A stretch of 64,000 nt of DNA from Fulvimonas sp. R45 (lineage in GTDB: Bacteria > Pseudomonadota > Gammaproteobacteria > Xanthomonadales > Rhodanobacteraceae), in contig NZ_JASERU010000003.1 in assembly GCF_030504985.1 (NCBI RefSeq), positions 186,001 to 250,000 of the forward strand, in the 5' to 3' direction. The position numbers and the translations under genes are program-made. Below, piece after piece: positions 8,051 through 17,402 of this stretch; the first letter of the stretch is position 1, and each line of letters begins with the position of its first letter. Below the pieces are notes generated by a model. It was given only the letters and a program-made list of their open reading frames with translations, did no database searches and was not told the origin of the DNA.

Positions 8051-9952
8051 TCAATGACCGGCCGCAGACTTCGGCGCGAGGATCTCCCCGAGGTAATCCG
8101 GCGTGCCCGCCACGCGCACCAGGTGCGGGTATTTCAGCCCGCCGTCGTAGCGCACCGTGTACGTCCGGGCGAGGCCGTCCACCTGCACGCTGACCTGCAG
8201 CGGCTGCTTGTCCTGGTGCGCCTGCACGATTGCCTGGCGCAGGGTGTCCGCGCTGTATTTACGGCCATCGACCGCGAGCAGCTTCATCCCCGGCGCGAGC
8301 CCGGCCTTGAAGGCGGGGCCGTTCCACAGCACGTCGCCGATGCGGCCGTCGTGCCGGATGAACAGGCCCACCGAGAACATCTCGTCCACGCCCGACGCGC
8401 TGAATTCGCCGTTGCCCACGTGCTCGACCGCGTCCTGGTAGTGCGATGGCCGGTCGGTATAGACCAGCCGCCAGCCGCTGCGCTCGAGGCCGGACAGCAA
8501 CGGCACCTCGTCGCCCACGCCGTTTAGCCAGCCGTGCAGGAAGGCGTTCCAGTCGTACGGCTGCACCGCGTTCAACGCGGCGACCACGTCGGCGGTCGTG
8601 TAGGTGCGGGTGACGTAGCTGCCGTCGTCCACGCCGAAGAAGCGCCGCGCGAAATCGTCGAGCGAGCGCCGGTCGTGGCTCAGCGCGCGGATCTGCGTGT
8701 CCACCGCCAGCCACAGCAGCTGGCCCTCGCGGTAGAAGTCGGTGGTGCGGCGCCAGTTCGACCAGGCCATCGGCCCGTCGTAGAGCAGCTGCGCGGCGGT
8801 GGTGGTATCCGACAGCGGACGCCACGCGCGGCCGGTGCGATGGGTGAGCGCGGCCACGCGGTAGGCCACCGCGTCGCGCCAGTCCTGCGCCGACCACAGC
8901 CCGCTGCGCGCCGTGAGCATGTCGCCCAGGTAGACCGTGAGGCCTTCGTACGCCCACAGCATCCCGGTGTGTTCGGGCTGCTCGAAGTCGGGCTGCCACA
9001 GCCTGGCCGGGCGCATGAATTTCCCGTTCCACGAGTGGGTGTACTCGTGCGGCAGCAGCGAGGCGTCGAGCATGAAATGCTCCGGGTCGGCGAACATCTT
9101 TGTACCGCCGCGCGCGCGGTCGTCGCTGGACTGGTGGTGCTCCAGGCCGCCGGTCGAGGTGTGGTCGCTCAGCGTCAGCAGGAAGTGGTAGCCGGTGTAG
9201 TGGTGCGAGCGGAACAGCGCCTGCGCCTGCACGACCAGGTTGCGGTAGCCGGCCACCTGCGCCGGCGAAATGCCGATCGTGGCCGCGTCGTCGCCGACCA
9301 GGTCGAGCGTGCGACGCACCGGCGAGCCCGCCGGGGTGACGTCGACCTGCCGGAAATAGCGGCCGGCGATCACCGGCGAATCGACCAGCGTGTTGAACGG
9401 CACCGGCTTGAAGCTGATGTGCCCGCCGTCGCGCCGGTCGGTGTCGAGCGCGGAGGCGTAGTTCCAGTCCGCCGGGATGACCACCGCGGGCCGGAACATC
9501 TGCGCCCTGGTCGGCAGCCCGGCCTTGTACAGGGCCACGTGGTCCCAGGTGAGGTCCATCAGGTTCGGCGTCACGCGGTCCGCTTCCGGGAATTCGAAGC
9601 GGATGTCGATCCGGTCGACGCCCGCGGGGATCGCCAGGTGGAAGGTGAACATGTCCACGGCGTCGCGCCGCCATGCGATCCGCTTGCCGCCGGCCGTGAC
9701 CTGCAGTCCCATCATCGTGCCGATGGGACCGTCGGGCGAATGGTCGCCCGGGATGTACTTCGGGTAGTAGAGCGTCAGCTCGCCCGGTTCGACCGGCATC
9801 ACCTCGTGCACGTACAGGATCTTCTGCGCCGGGTCGGGCAGCGCCACCGTCAGCTCGACGGGCGCGGCGGAGGCGTGCGCATCCGCTTTCGCCGCGACGT
9901 GCGCGGATGCGGCAAGGGCGGCGGCGCCCACCAGCAGTGACCATCGTTTCAT
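8051..9952 (-). CDS. Secreted M61-family (glycyl aminopeptidase-like) zinc peptidase with PDZ domain
   Basis: The protein has 633 residues. I chose the ATG at 9952 because it has GGGGAA a few bases upstream and is followed directly by a signal peptide (MKRWSLLVGAAALAASAHVAA). The zinc motif HEYTH is at residues 301-305, followed by WAYEGLTVYLGD, where the downstream Glu ligand of M61 enzymes is expected. An N-terminal beta-rich M61 domain precedes the catalytic region. A PDZ-like module (GLFIRHDGRIGDV to GMKLLAVDGRKY) occupies about residues 530-600. M61 peptidases are periplasmic or secreted aminopeptidases preferring N-terminal Gly or Ala. The gene is divergent from an Oar-like TonB receptor, a pairing that suggests use or processing of peptides taken up through the outer membrane. 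Confidence 0.88.
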   Translation of the reverse strand: MKRWSLLVGAAALAASAHVAAKADAHASAAPVELTVALPDPAQKILYVHEVMPVEPGELTLYYPKYIPGDHSPDGPIGTMMGLQVTAGGKRIAWRRDAVDMFTFHLAIPAGVDRIDIRFEFPEADRVTPNLMDLTWDHVALYKAGLPTRAQMFRPAVVIPADWNYASALDTDRRDGGHISFKPVPFNTLVDSPVIAGRYFRQVDVTPAGSPVRRTLDLVGDDAATIGISPAQVAGYRNLVVQAQALFRSHHYTGYHFLLTLSDHTSTGGLEHHQSSDDRARGGTKMFADPEHFMLDASLLPHEYTHSWNGKFMRPARLWQPDFEQPEHTGMLWAYEGLTVYLGDMLTARSGLWSAQDWRDAVAYRVAALTHRTGRAWRPLSDTTTAAQLLYDGPMAWSNWRRTTDFYREGQLLWLAVDTQIRALSHDRRSLDDFARRFFGVDDGSYVTRTYTTADVVAALNAVQPYDWNAFLHGWLNGVGDEVPLLSGLERSGWRLVYTDRPSHYQDAVEHVGNGEFSASGVDEMFSVGLFIRHDGRIGDVLWNGPAFKAGLAPGMKLLAVDGRKYSADTLRQAIVQAHQDKQPLQVSVQVDGLARTYTVRYDGGLKYPHLVRVAGTPDYLGEILAPKSAAGH

Positions 9953-10478
9953 GCGTTTCCCCGGAGTGCTCGACTGGATATGCATCACACGAATGGACCG
10001 CGTCGCTGAAAAGTTTTCAAGCGCCGGAAGACATGCATAACCCGCAGTTATGGCGGGCGCATGTTTTTTCATTGGCGGCTTTCGCCTGCCGCGGACTACG
10101 CTCGATCCGCATTGTGGGCATGGAGGGTGTCCGCTCGATGCGCGTCGCCGCCGGGCGCCAGGCAGCTTCGGGAGATGCCTGGCACGGCAGCGCCGCGTGC
10201 GCCACCGCCTTCCGGCCCGGCCGTTCCCCGCATTCAGTCTGCCGCCCCGGCGTCCCGCCGGGCTGGCGCACGGATCATCCATCTGCACGGGTTCATCCAT
10301 TGGCCGGCAAGGGCACGACGACCGCTGTTGACCTGCAGGGATCCCCCGATCGCCGGGCTCATACCCGTCGCCCCCGGACCTTGCCGGGCGGGCGCCTCGA
10401 CACACAAGACGACGGGACCGCCCGCGGCCCCGGAAACGCTGTATCCGACGTTCCACCAGAGTGGGGAGTGCACACCAT
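9953..10478. other. Divergent intergenic region between the M61 peptidase and the TonB receptor
   Basis: This stretch of about 525 bp separates two divergent starts, so it should hold both promoters. The segment next to the peptidase (10000-10080) has several A/T runs. I cannot assign -35/-10 pairs or an operator with confidence. Long open frames here are shadows produced by high G+C. Confidence 0.4.
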
Positions 10479-13400
10479 ATGAAGGGCCAATCTCCGCGCG
10501 CGTCGCGTTCCGGCAACATGCCGAGGCGCAAGGCGCTGCCCCTCGCCATCGGCTCGATCGCCCTGGGCTTCGCGGGCACGGTCTGGGCGCAGGCGACCAA
10601 CGGCACCATCTACGGCACGGTTCCCGTGGCGGCCGGCGAAACCGTGCAGATCACCAACAGCGCCGGCTTCAACCGCAGCCTCGCGGTGGGCGCGTCCGGC
10701 AGGTACTCGATCACCCTGCCGGTCGGCACCTACACGGTGTCGCTGCTGCAGGACGGCAAGGTCGTGCAGAGCCGCAGCGGCGTCAGCCCGGCGGCGGCCG
10801 GCGCGGTGGCGGTGGACTTCACCGGCGCCGGCGCGAACGCGGTGAACCTCACCTCGGTCAGCGTCACCGCCAACGCGCTTCCGCCGATCGACGTGACCAC
10901 CACCAACCAGGTCACCACGATCACCGCCAGGCAGATGCAGCAGCTGCCCATGGCGCGCACCGCCGAAGACATCGCCCTGCTGGCGCCGGGCGTCAACCTG
11001 GGCTCGCCCGAGCTGGGCACCGGCCCGCTCGGCACCCCGCTCAACGTGTTCGGCGGCGCCTCCACGGCGGAGAACGCGTACTACGTCGACGGCATGAACG
11101 TCACCGAGGCGCTCAACAACCAGGGTGGCGTCAGCCTGCCCTACGGCGCCATCGAACAGCAGCAGACCTTCATCAGCGGCTACGACGCCCGCTATGGCCG
11201 CTCCATTGGCGGCGTGATCAACCAGATCGGCAAGAGCGGCTCCAACGAGTGGCACTTCGGCGCCCGCGCGCTGTGGCAGCCGGCGAGCCTGCGCGCCGAC
11301 CCGATCAATTACCGCTATGCCAACCCCCTCGTAACCGACGAGGGCAACCGCCCCGGCGACCTGGCCGTGTACCGCAAGGGCAACAGCTCCAGCGAGACGA
11401 TCTACGACGCCTACGTCAGCGGCCCGCTGATCAAGGACAAGCTGTTCTTCTTCCTGAGCGCCGAGCAGGACGACAGCCACTACAGGACGACCTCGGAGTT
11501 CGGCGGCGGCGCGACTTCCGAATCGGTGACCGTCCACGACCCGAAGGTGTACGGCAAGCTGAACTGGAACATCAACGACAGCAACGTCCTGACGCTGACC
11601 GGGCTCAAGAATTCGCACAAGACGTCGGGCACCATCTACGACTTCGACTACGACACGCTGAAGCGCGGGGGCTTCGCGGGCCTCGACCAGCTGTACCGGA
11701 CCGCCTTCACGATGTGGGTGGCGAACTACACCTCCTACCTCACCGACAACCTGACCCTGAACGCCACGCTCGGGAAGATGCACGGCAAGTACTATTCGAG
11801 CCAGCCGGGTTATCCCGGCTTCGATCCCGAACTGCCGCACATCTCCAGCGCGTCCATGCAGGATCCCGCGTTCGTGCCGCCGGGAGGCGTCCGCAACTCG
11901 CAGGTCAACTCGACCATCGCGGATCCGGACCACCGGGAGTCGATCACCAACTACCGCCTCAGCCTCGACTACAAGCTGGGCGACCACGATCTCCAGGCCG
12001 GCATCGACAACATCAATTCCTGGGACCTCAACGACGGCTCGCAGAACACCGGCCCTGGCTACGAATGGATCTACGGTGAAAGCGACCCGGACAAGCCGGT
12101 GTTCGGCGTCGACCCCAACGTTCCGCCCTACGTCGCCCCGTCGACCCAGTGCCACCCGGGCTCCGACGGCAAGAACCACTGCTACTACGTGCAGCAGCAC
12201 GTCGACCTCAGCGTCGCCACCGTGCGCGTGACCCAGCGCGCCCAGTACCTGATGGACAACTGGCAGGTGACGCCCAACCTGCTGCTGAACCTCGGCATCC
12301 GCAACGACCAGTTCGTCAACTACGACGCGTCGGGCGTGCCGTACATCCGCGAGACGAAGCCGCAGTGGGCGCCGCGCCTGGGCTTCAGCTGGGACGTGCA
12401 CGGCGATTCCAGCCTGAAGGTGTTCGGCAACGCCGGCCGCTACTACCTGGCGCTGCCGGACAACGTGGCGCTGTCCATCGCCGCGCCGGTGGTGAACGCC
12501 GGCGTGTACGGCACCTACACCGGGGTCGATCCGGCGACCGGCGCGCCGATCGGTTTCACGCCCCTGCCCCAGAATCCGTCGACGGGCGTGTCGGTCGACA
12601 GCGAATACGGCCAGGCGAAGGATCCGCGCGTGTCCGCCTCGCAGAACATCAAGGCCGAGTTCTCCGACAACTACGTGCTCGGCATGCAGCAGCAGTTCCA
12701 GATGCTGGGCACCACCTGGGTGTTCGGCGCCACCGGCACCTACCAGCGGATGAACCGCATCATCGACGACTACGACGCCATCCAGAACGAGTGCGCGGCG
12801 GGACGGGCGCAAGGCTACGCCTGGATGACGCCGCAGGACTGCGACCAGTACGCGCAGAGCCTGGTCCTGGTCAACCCGGGCGCGACCAACAGGCTGCTGA
12901 TGAAGGCCCCCGACGGCTCGCTCGTGCCGGTGACCTTCACGCGCCAGGACCAGGGCTTCACCAAGGGTCCGGAGCGGCGCTACTACTCGGTGGACCTGTC
13001 GCTGGAACATGCCTGGGACGACAAGTGGTTCGCCAAGTTCGACTACGTGTTCTCCAAGACCTGGGGCAACGACGAAGGCCCGGTGAGCACGTATTCGCAG
13101 CAGGGCGGGTCGTACGAGTCGCTCACCACCGCGTGGGACTTCCCGGAGCGCATGGAATGGTCGAGCGGCGTGCTGCCCAACAGCCGCCGGCACCAGTTCA
13201 AGGTCTTTGGCGCCTACGCGCTCACCCCGGAATGGACGGTCGGCGCCAACCTGTACATCACCTCGGGCACGCCGAAGCTCTGCCGCGGCGGCTACGGCCC
13301 GGACGAGCTGGCCCTGCACGGCTCGCACACCTACTACTGGTGCGGCGGCAAGCCGGTGCCGCCGGGCTCGCTCGGCAATACGCCCTGGATCCGCAACGTC

Positions 13401-13604
13401 GACCTCAACCTGGACTACAAGCCGGCGTGGGCCCAGCACAGGCTCGACTTCAACCTCGCGGTGTTCAACGTGCTCAACGAACAGACCACGGTCTTCTACA
13501 ACGACTTCTACGGCACCACCAGCAGCCCCAATCCCGACTACGGACGGATCCAGGACACCCGTGCCCCGCGCAGCGTCCGTTTCTCGGTGGCCTACGACTT
13601 CTGA
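10479..13604 (+). CDS. Oar-like TonB-dependent outer-membrane receptor
   Basis: The product has 1041 residues. The ATG at 10479 has GGGGAG upstream; the GTG at 10461 is the only longer option. A signal peptide ending WAQA is followed by a carboxypeptidase-regulatory-like beta domain (about residues 35-115, GRYSITLPVGTYTVSL). A plug domain comes next (about 130-250, with ITARQMQQLPMARTAEDIA and YYVDGMNVTEA), then a long beta-barrel ending in the aromatic terminus VAYDF. This layout defines the Oar/CarboxypepD_reg TonB receptor class common in Xanthomonadales. These receptors import large or peptide-like ligands with energy from TonB-ExbBD. The gene is followed by a strong terminator (13627-13653) and then a TPR-sulfotransferase, a pair often seen together in this order. 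The ligand is unknown. Confidence 0.9.
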   Translation: MKGQSPRASRSGNMPRRKALPLAIGSIALGFAGTVWAQATNGTIYGTVPVAAGETVQITNSAGFNRSLAVGASGRYSITLPVGTYTVSLLQDGKVVQSRSGVSPAAAGAVAVDFTGAGANAVNLTSVSVTANALPPIDVTTTNQVTTITARQMQQLPMARTAEDIALLAPGVNLGSPELGTGPLGTPLNVFGGASTAENAYYVDGMNVTEALNNQGGVSLPYGAIEQQQTFISGYDARYGRSIGGVINQIGKSGSNEWHFGARALWQPASLRADPINYRYANPLVTDEGNRPGDLAVYRKGNSSSETIYDAYVSGPLIKDKLFFFLSAEQDDSHYRTTSEFGGGATSESVTVHDPKVYGKLNWNINDSNVLTLTGLKNSHKTSGTIYDFDYDTLKRGGFAGLDQLYRTAFTMWVANYTSYLTDNLTLNATLGKMHGKYYSSQPGYPGFDPELPHISSASMQDPAFVPPGGVRNSQVNSTIADPDHRESITNYRLSLDYKLGDHDLQAGIDNINSWDLNDGSQNTGPGYEWIYGESDPDKPVFGVDPNVPPYVAPSTQCHPGSDGKNHCYYVQQHVDLSVATVRVTQRAQYLMDNWQVTPNLLLNLGIRNDQFVNYDASGVPYIRETKPQWAPRLGFSWDVHGDSSLKVFGNAGRYYLALPDNVALSIAAPVVNAGVYGTYTGVDPATGAPIGFTPLPQNPSTGVSVDSEYGQAKDPRVSASQNIKAEFSDNYVLGMQQQFQMLGTTWVFGATGTYQRMNRIIDDYDAIQNECAAGRAQGYAWMTPQDCDQYAQSLVLVNPGATNRLLMKAPDGSLVPVTFTRQDQGFTKGPERRYYSVDLSLEHAWDDKWFAKFDYVFSKTWGNDEGPVSTYSQQGGSYESLTTAWDFPERMEWSSGVLPNSRRHQFKVFGAYALTPEWTVGANLYITSGTPKLCRGGYGPDELALHGSHTYYWCGGKPVPPGSLGNTPWIRNVDLNLDYKPAWAQHRLDFNLAVFNVLNEQTTVFYNDFYGTTSSPNPDYGRIQDTRAPRSVRFSVAYDF

Positions 13605-13626
13605 GCGAGCGTGCGGACTCTCCCCT

Positions 13627-13653
13627 CGCCGGGCCCCCGCCCGGCGTTTTTTT
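13627..13653 (+). terminator. Intrinsic terminator of the TonB receptor gene
   Basis: An 8-bp G+C stem (CGCCGGGC with GCCCGGCG) and a 4-nt loop are followed by seven T residues, beginning 22 bp after the receptor stop. Confidence 0.9.
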
Positions 13654-13710
13654 GCGGCCCACCTGCGACTTGTGTAGCCTGCCGCATCGAGGCCGCATGA
13701 CCGTGACGAC

Positions 13711-15303
13711 ATGACACTCCCGACCGAGTCCCCGCCCCTGCCGCCGGCGGCCGCGCGCCTGCTGGCGAAGGCGCGCGAGGAATGGCGGCAGCGGCAGTTC
13801 GACGCCGCCGAGCGCTCGATCGTGCAGGTGCTGGCGCTGGCGCCCGACGCCGCGGACGCCATCCGCATGCTCGGCGTCGCGGCCCAGCGCCGCGGCGACC
13901 ACGCCCGGGCCATCGATTGCTTCCGCCGGGTGCTGCCGGCATGGCCCGCCGATGCCGACCTGCGCCTCGGCCTGGGCATCGCCCTGTACGAGCGCGGCGA
14001 AGTCGACGAGGCCATGGCGCAGTTGCACCGCGCCTGCGAGCTGGCGCCCGCGTCGGGCCCGGTCTGGTTCAACCTCGGCGAGGCGTTGTGGCGGCAGGCG
14101 CGGACCGCGGAAGCCGTCGCGGCACTGCAGCGCGCGCTCGAACTCGCCCCCGCGCACCTCCCGGCCCGGCTGTCGCTGGCCAAGGCGCAGGCCAGCCTGG
14201 GCCAGGTCGACGGTGCCGTCGCGGGCTTCCGCGAAGTGTTGCGCCTCGACCCCGGCAACGCCGAGGGCTGGTTCGGCCTGTCCAACCTCAACACCGTGCG
14301 CTTCGACGCCAAGGACGTGGCCAGCCTGCGGCAGGCGCTGGCGCACGACGGGCTGTCGCCGCGCCATCGCGAACTGCTCGACTTCACACTGGCCAAGGCG
14401 CTGGAAGACCAGGGCGACTACGTGCAGGCCTTCGAGACATTCCGGCGCGCCAATGCGTCGCGGCGCCAGCGGGTGCGCTGGGACGCCGCGGGGGAGCACC
14501 GGCGCGTCGAGGCGATCCAGCGCATCTTCGCCAGCGACATGCCGCCGCCGCTGGACCCGGAGCTTGGCCGCGAAGCCATCCTGATCGTCAGCATGCCGCG
14601 TTCCGGCTCCACCCTGGTCGAGCAGATCCTAGCCTCGCATCCGCAGGTCGAGGGCGCCAACGAGATCAAGGACATGTCGCTGGTGATCGACGCTGAAACG
14701 CGCCGCCGCCGCTCGGCGTTCCCGCTGTGGGCGCCGGACGCCACCGCGGAAGACTGGCAGCGCCTGGGTCGCGAATACCTGGCACGCACCGCGCATTGGC
14801 GTGCAACCAGGCCACGCTTCACCGACAAGAGCCTGGTGACCTGGTACCTGGTCGGCGCGGCGCTGGCGATGCTGCCGGCGGCGCGCGTGCTGGTGGTGCG
14901 GCGCGATCCGGTGGAAACCTGCCTGGCGTGCTTCCGCCAGTGCTTCACCGAGCAGAGCGGCTTCACCTGCGACCTCGACGAGATGGCCGACTACTGCATC
15001 GACTTCCTGCGCCTGACGCGCTTCTGGCTGGAACGGTATCCGGGCCACGTGCTCGACCTCGAATACGAGACGCTCGCCGCCGAACCGGAGCCGACCATCC
15101 GTCGCCTGCTGGACTTCTGCGGCCTGCCGTTCGACCCCGCCTGCCTCGAGTTCCACCAGACCTCGCGCGCGGTGCTGAGCGCGCCCAGCGCAGCCCAGGT
15201 GCGCCAGCCGATGCGCCGCGACACCGCACGCAGCGCGCGCTACGGCGACAAGCTGGACCGCCTGCGCCAGCGCCTGCGCGACGCCGGCGTGCCGGCGGGC
15301 TGA
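13711..15303 (+). CDS. TPR-repeat sulfotransferase
   Basis: The protein has 530 residues. The first half (about residues 15-210) is a run of tetratricopeptide repeats, such as ADADLRLGLGIALYERGEVD and SGPVWFNLGEALWRQARTAE. The second half is a PAPS-dependent sulfotransferase domain with the 5'-phosphosulfate loop PRSGSTLVEQIL near residue 295 and the 3'-phosphate motif VLVVRRDPVETCLACF near 395. No signal peptide is present, so it acts in the cytoplasm. Related enzymes of this group include tyrosylprotein-sulfotransferase-like proteins, so a peptide or protein acceptor is plausible but unproven. It follows the Oar-like receptor after a terminator, and the next gene is a gamma-glutamyltransferase. 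The acceptor is unknown. Confidence 0.85.
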   Translation: MTLPTESPPLPPAAARLLAKAREEWRQRQFDAAERSIVQVLALAPDAADAIRMLGVAAQRRGDHARAIDCFRRVLPAWPADADLRLGLGIALYERGEVDEAMAQLHRACELAPASGPVWFNLGEALWRQARTAEAVAALQRALELAPAHLPARLSLAKAQASLGQVDGAVAGFREVLRLDPGNAEGWFGLSNLNTVRFDAKDVASLRQALAHDGLSPRHRELLDFTLAKALEDQGDYVQAFETFRRANASRRQRVRWDAAGEHRRVEAIQRIFASDMPPPLDPELGREAILIVSMPRSGSTLVEQILASHPQVEGANEIKDMSLVIDAETRRRRSAFPLWAPDATAEDWQRLGREYLARTAHWRATRPRFTDKSLVTWYLVGAALAMLPAARVLVVRRDPVETCLACFRQCFTEQSGFTCDLDEMADYCIDFLRLTRFWLERYPGHVLDLEYETLAAEPEPTIRRLLDFCGLPFDPACLEFHQTSRAVLSAPSAAQVRQPMRRDTARSARYGDKLDRLRQRLRDAGVPAG

Positions 15304-15503
15304 ACCCGGCGCCTTCGCGGGAGCGCCCCCTGCCGCGAAGGCTTTGGTTCCGATCGGCGCCAGGCCATGCGCACGCTCCTGCCAGCGGGCCGGCTGAAGC
15401 GGCACGCCCACAACTACCGGTTATGCCACGTGACCGTCTTTTCATTGGAGCCGCCGCCGCGCATGTGGCTATGCTGCCCCGTCACGGCGCGGAGGTCGAA
15501 CGA

Positions 15504-17327
15504 ATGTCCCACAGCAGCACACCGCAAGCGCAGGCCGGCCCGAACCGCGCGGGGAACGCGCGCCACGCCCGACCGGGATGGCGGCGGCACGTCCTGGCCA
15601 TCGCGATCGCCGCCGCTTGCCTGCCGCTGCATGCCCGCGAGACCGCGCCGACGACGCCCGCGATCGCCAGCGCGCCCGCCGCCACCCAGGCGGCACTGGC
15701 CAAGGCGAAGCCGGTCACCGCGAAGCACGGCATGGTGGTGAGTGCGCAGCACCTGGCCACCCTGGTCGGGCTGGACATCCTCAAGCAGGGCGGCAACGCC
15801 ATCGACGCCGCGGTGGCGGTCGGCTACGCCGAGGCCGTCGTGCATCCCTGCTGCGGCAACATCGGCGGCGGCGGCTTCATGACCATCCACTTCAAGGACG
15901 GCCGCAACCTCTTCCTCAACTTCCGCGAGAAGGCGCCGCTGAAGGCCACGCCGACGATGTTCCAGGACGCCAGGGGCAACCTGGTCCCCGGGCTCAGCAC
16001 CGACACCTACCTCGGCGTGGGCGTGCCCGGCACGGTGATGGGGCTGAACGAGGCGCTGAAGAAGTACGGCACGATGTCGCTCAAGCAGGTCATCGCGCCG
16101 GCGATCAAGCTGGCGAAGGAAGGCTACGTGCTGGAGCCCGGCGATGTGCATATCCTCGACGGCAGCGTGAAGGATTTCGCCAAGCATCCCAACGTGGCGG
16201 CGATCTTCCTCGACCACGGCAAGCCGTACGTGGCTGGCCAGCGGCTGGTACAGGCGCAGCTGGCACACACGCTGGAACAGATCGCCGAAGGTGGCACCGA
16301 CGCGTTCTACAAGGGCCCGATCGCGCGCAAGCTGGTCGCGGCGAGCCAGGCCAACCACGGCATCCTCTCGATGCAGGACTTCGCCGACTACACCGTGCAA
16401 TGGGAAAAGCCGGTGCAGTGCGACTACCGCGGCTACACCGTCGTCTCCGCGCCGCCGCCCAGCTCCGGCGGCGTCACCGTGTGCATGATCCTCAAGCTGG
16501 TCGAGCCGTACCCGCTCGGCCAATGGGGCTACGGCTCGGGCAAGAGCCTGCACTACCTGGTCGAGGCGGAACGCCGCGCCTTCGCCGACCGCAACACCTA
16601 CCTCGGCGACCCGGCCTTCGTGCACAACCCGATCGACAAGCTGCTGTCGGCCGAGCACCTGGCCAAGGTGCGCGCCACCATCCGGCCCGACAAGGCCACG
16701 CCCTCGTCCGAGGTCCGGGGCAGCCTGGGCCAGCCCGAGGGCAACCACACCACGCACTATTCGGTGATCGACAAGGACGGCACCGCCGTGGCGGTGACCT
16801 ACACCATCAACTACCTGTTCGGCATCCGCCAGATCGCCGGCGACACCGGCTTCTTCCTCAACGACGAGATGGACGACCTCACCGGCAAGCCCGGCGAGGC
16901 CAACGGTGCCGGGCTGGTGCAGGGCGTGATCAACCAGGTCGAGCCGGGCAAGCGCCCGCTCAGCTCGATGACGCCCACCATCGTGCTGCGCGACGGCAAG
17001 CCGTTCATGATCACCGGCAGCCCCGGCAGCGCTACCATCATCTCGACCACGATGGAGAGCATCGTCAACGTGGTCGACTACGGCATGAACCTGCAGCAGG
17101 CCATCGACGCGCCACGCATGCACCACCAGTGGTATCCCGACGTGGTCTACGTCGAACCAGGGCTGGTCACGTCACAGACCCGGAAGGCGCTGGAAGCGAT
17201 GGGCTACACGTTCAAGACGCGCCATGCGATCGGCGCCGACGAGGCGATCATGGTCGATCCCAAGACCGGCCTGCTGGAAGGCGCCAACGACCCCAGGCGC
17301 CCGGCCGGGCTCGCCGCGGGCTACTGA
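15504..17327 (+). CDS. ggt: Gamma-glutamyltransferase (glutathione hydrolase)
   Basis: The product has 607 residues. The ATG at 15504 has GGAGG 8 nt upstream; the frame is open much further upstream but without such a signal. An N-terminal hydrophobic signal (about residues 28-45) ends LPLHA, pointing to the periplasm. The conserved FREKAP carries the substrate-binding Arg. The autocatalytic cleavage site is at TTHYSVIDKDG, with Thr416 as the expected nucleophile, and PLSSMTP follows. The usual oxyanion motif GSPGGS reads GSPGSA here, a departure near the active site. The enzyme hydrolyses or transfers gamma-glutamyl groups from glutathione and related peptides. It ends opposite proA (convergent). 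Confidence 0.92.
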   Translation: MSHSSTPQAQAGPNRAGNARHARPGWRRHVLAIAIAAACLPLHARETAPTTPAIASAPAATQAALAKAKPVTAKHGMVVSAQHLATLVGLDILKQGGNAIDAAVAVGYAEAVVHPCCGNIGGGGFMTIHFKDGRNLFLNFREKAPLKATPTMFQDARGNLVPGLSTDTYLGVGVPGTVMGLNEALKKYGTMSLKQVIAPAIKLAKEGYVLEPGDVHILDGSVKDFAKHPNVAAIFLDHGKPYVAGQRLVQAQLAHTLEQIAEGGTDAFYKGPIARKLVAASQANHGILSMQDFADYTVQWEKPVQCDYRGYTVVSAPPPSSGGVTVCMILKLVEPYPLGQWGYGSGKSLHYLVEAERRAFADRNTYLGDPAFVHNPIDKLLSAEHLAKVRATIRPDKATPSSEVRGSLGQPEGNHTTHYSVIDKDGTAVAVTYTINYLFGIRQIAGDTGFFLNDEMDDLTGKPGEANGAGLVQGVINQVEPGKRPLSSMTPTIVLRDGKPFMITGSPGSATIISTTMESIVNVVDYGMNLQQAIDAPRMHHQWYPDVVYVEPGLVTSQTRKALEAMGYTFKTRHAIGADEAIMVDPKTGLLEGANDPRRPAGLAAGY

Positions 17328-17347
17328 ACCGCCGGTTGCCTTGGTAC

Positions 17348-17400
17348 CAGGGCATGCGGGGGCGGCCATCCCATCCCATCGCCCGCCTCCGCATGCCCTG
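17348..17400. terminator. Long hairpin between convergent ggt and proA
   Basis: An 18-bp inverted repeat (arms 17348-17365 and 17383-17400, one G-T pair) fills most of the 75-bp gap between the stops of ggt (plus) and proA (minus). There is no T-run on either side, so it may be a factor-assisted terminator or an mRNA-end stabiliser for both transcripts. Confidence 0.5.
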
Positions 17401-17402
17401 CG

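Noticed and set aside
10359-14396. A 1345-codon open frame on the minus strand across the TonB receptor and sulfotransferase genes
   Set aside because: It is low-complexity Arg/Val/Gly-rich shadow translation caused by high G+C. The plus-strand genes have domains and signals.
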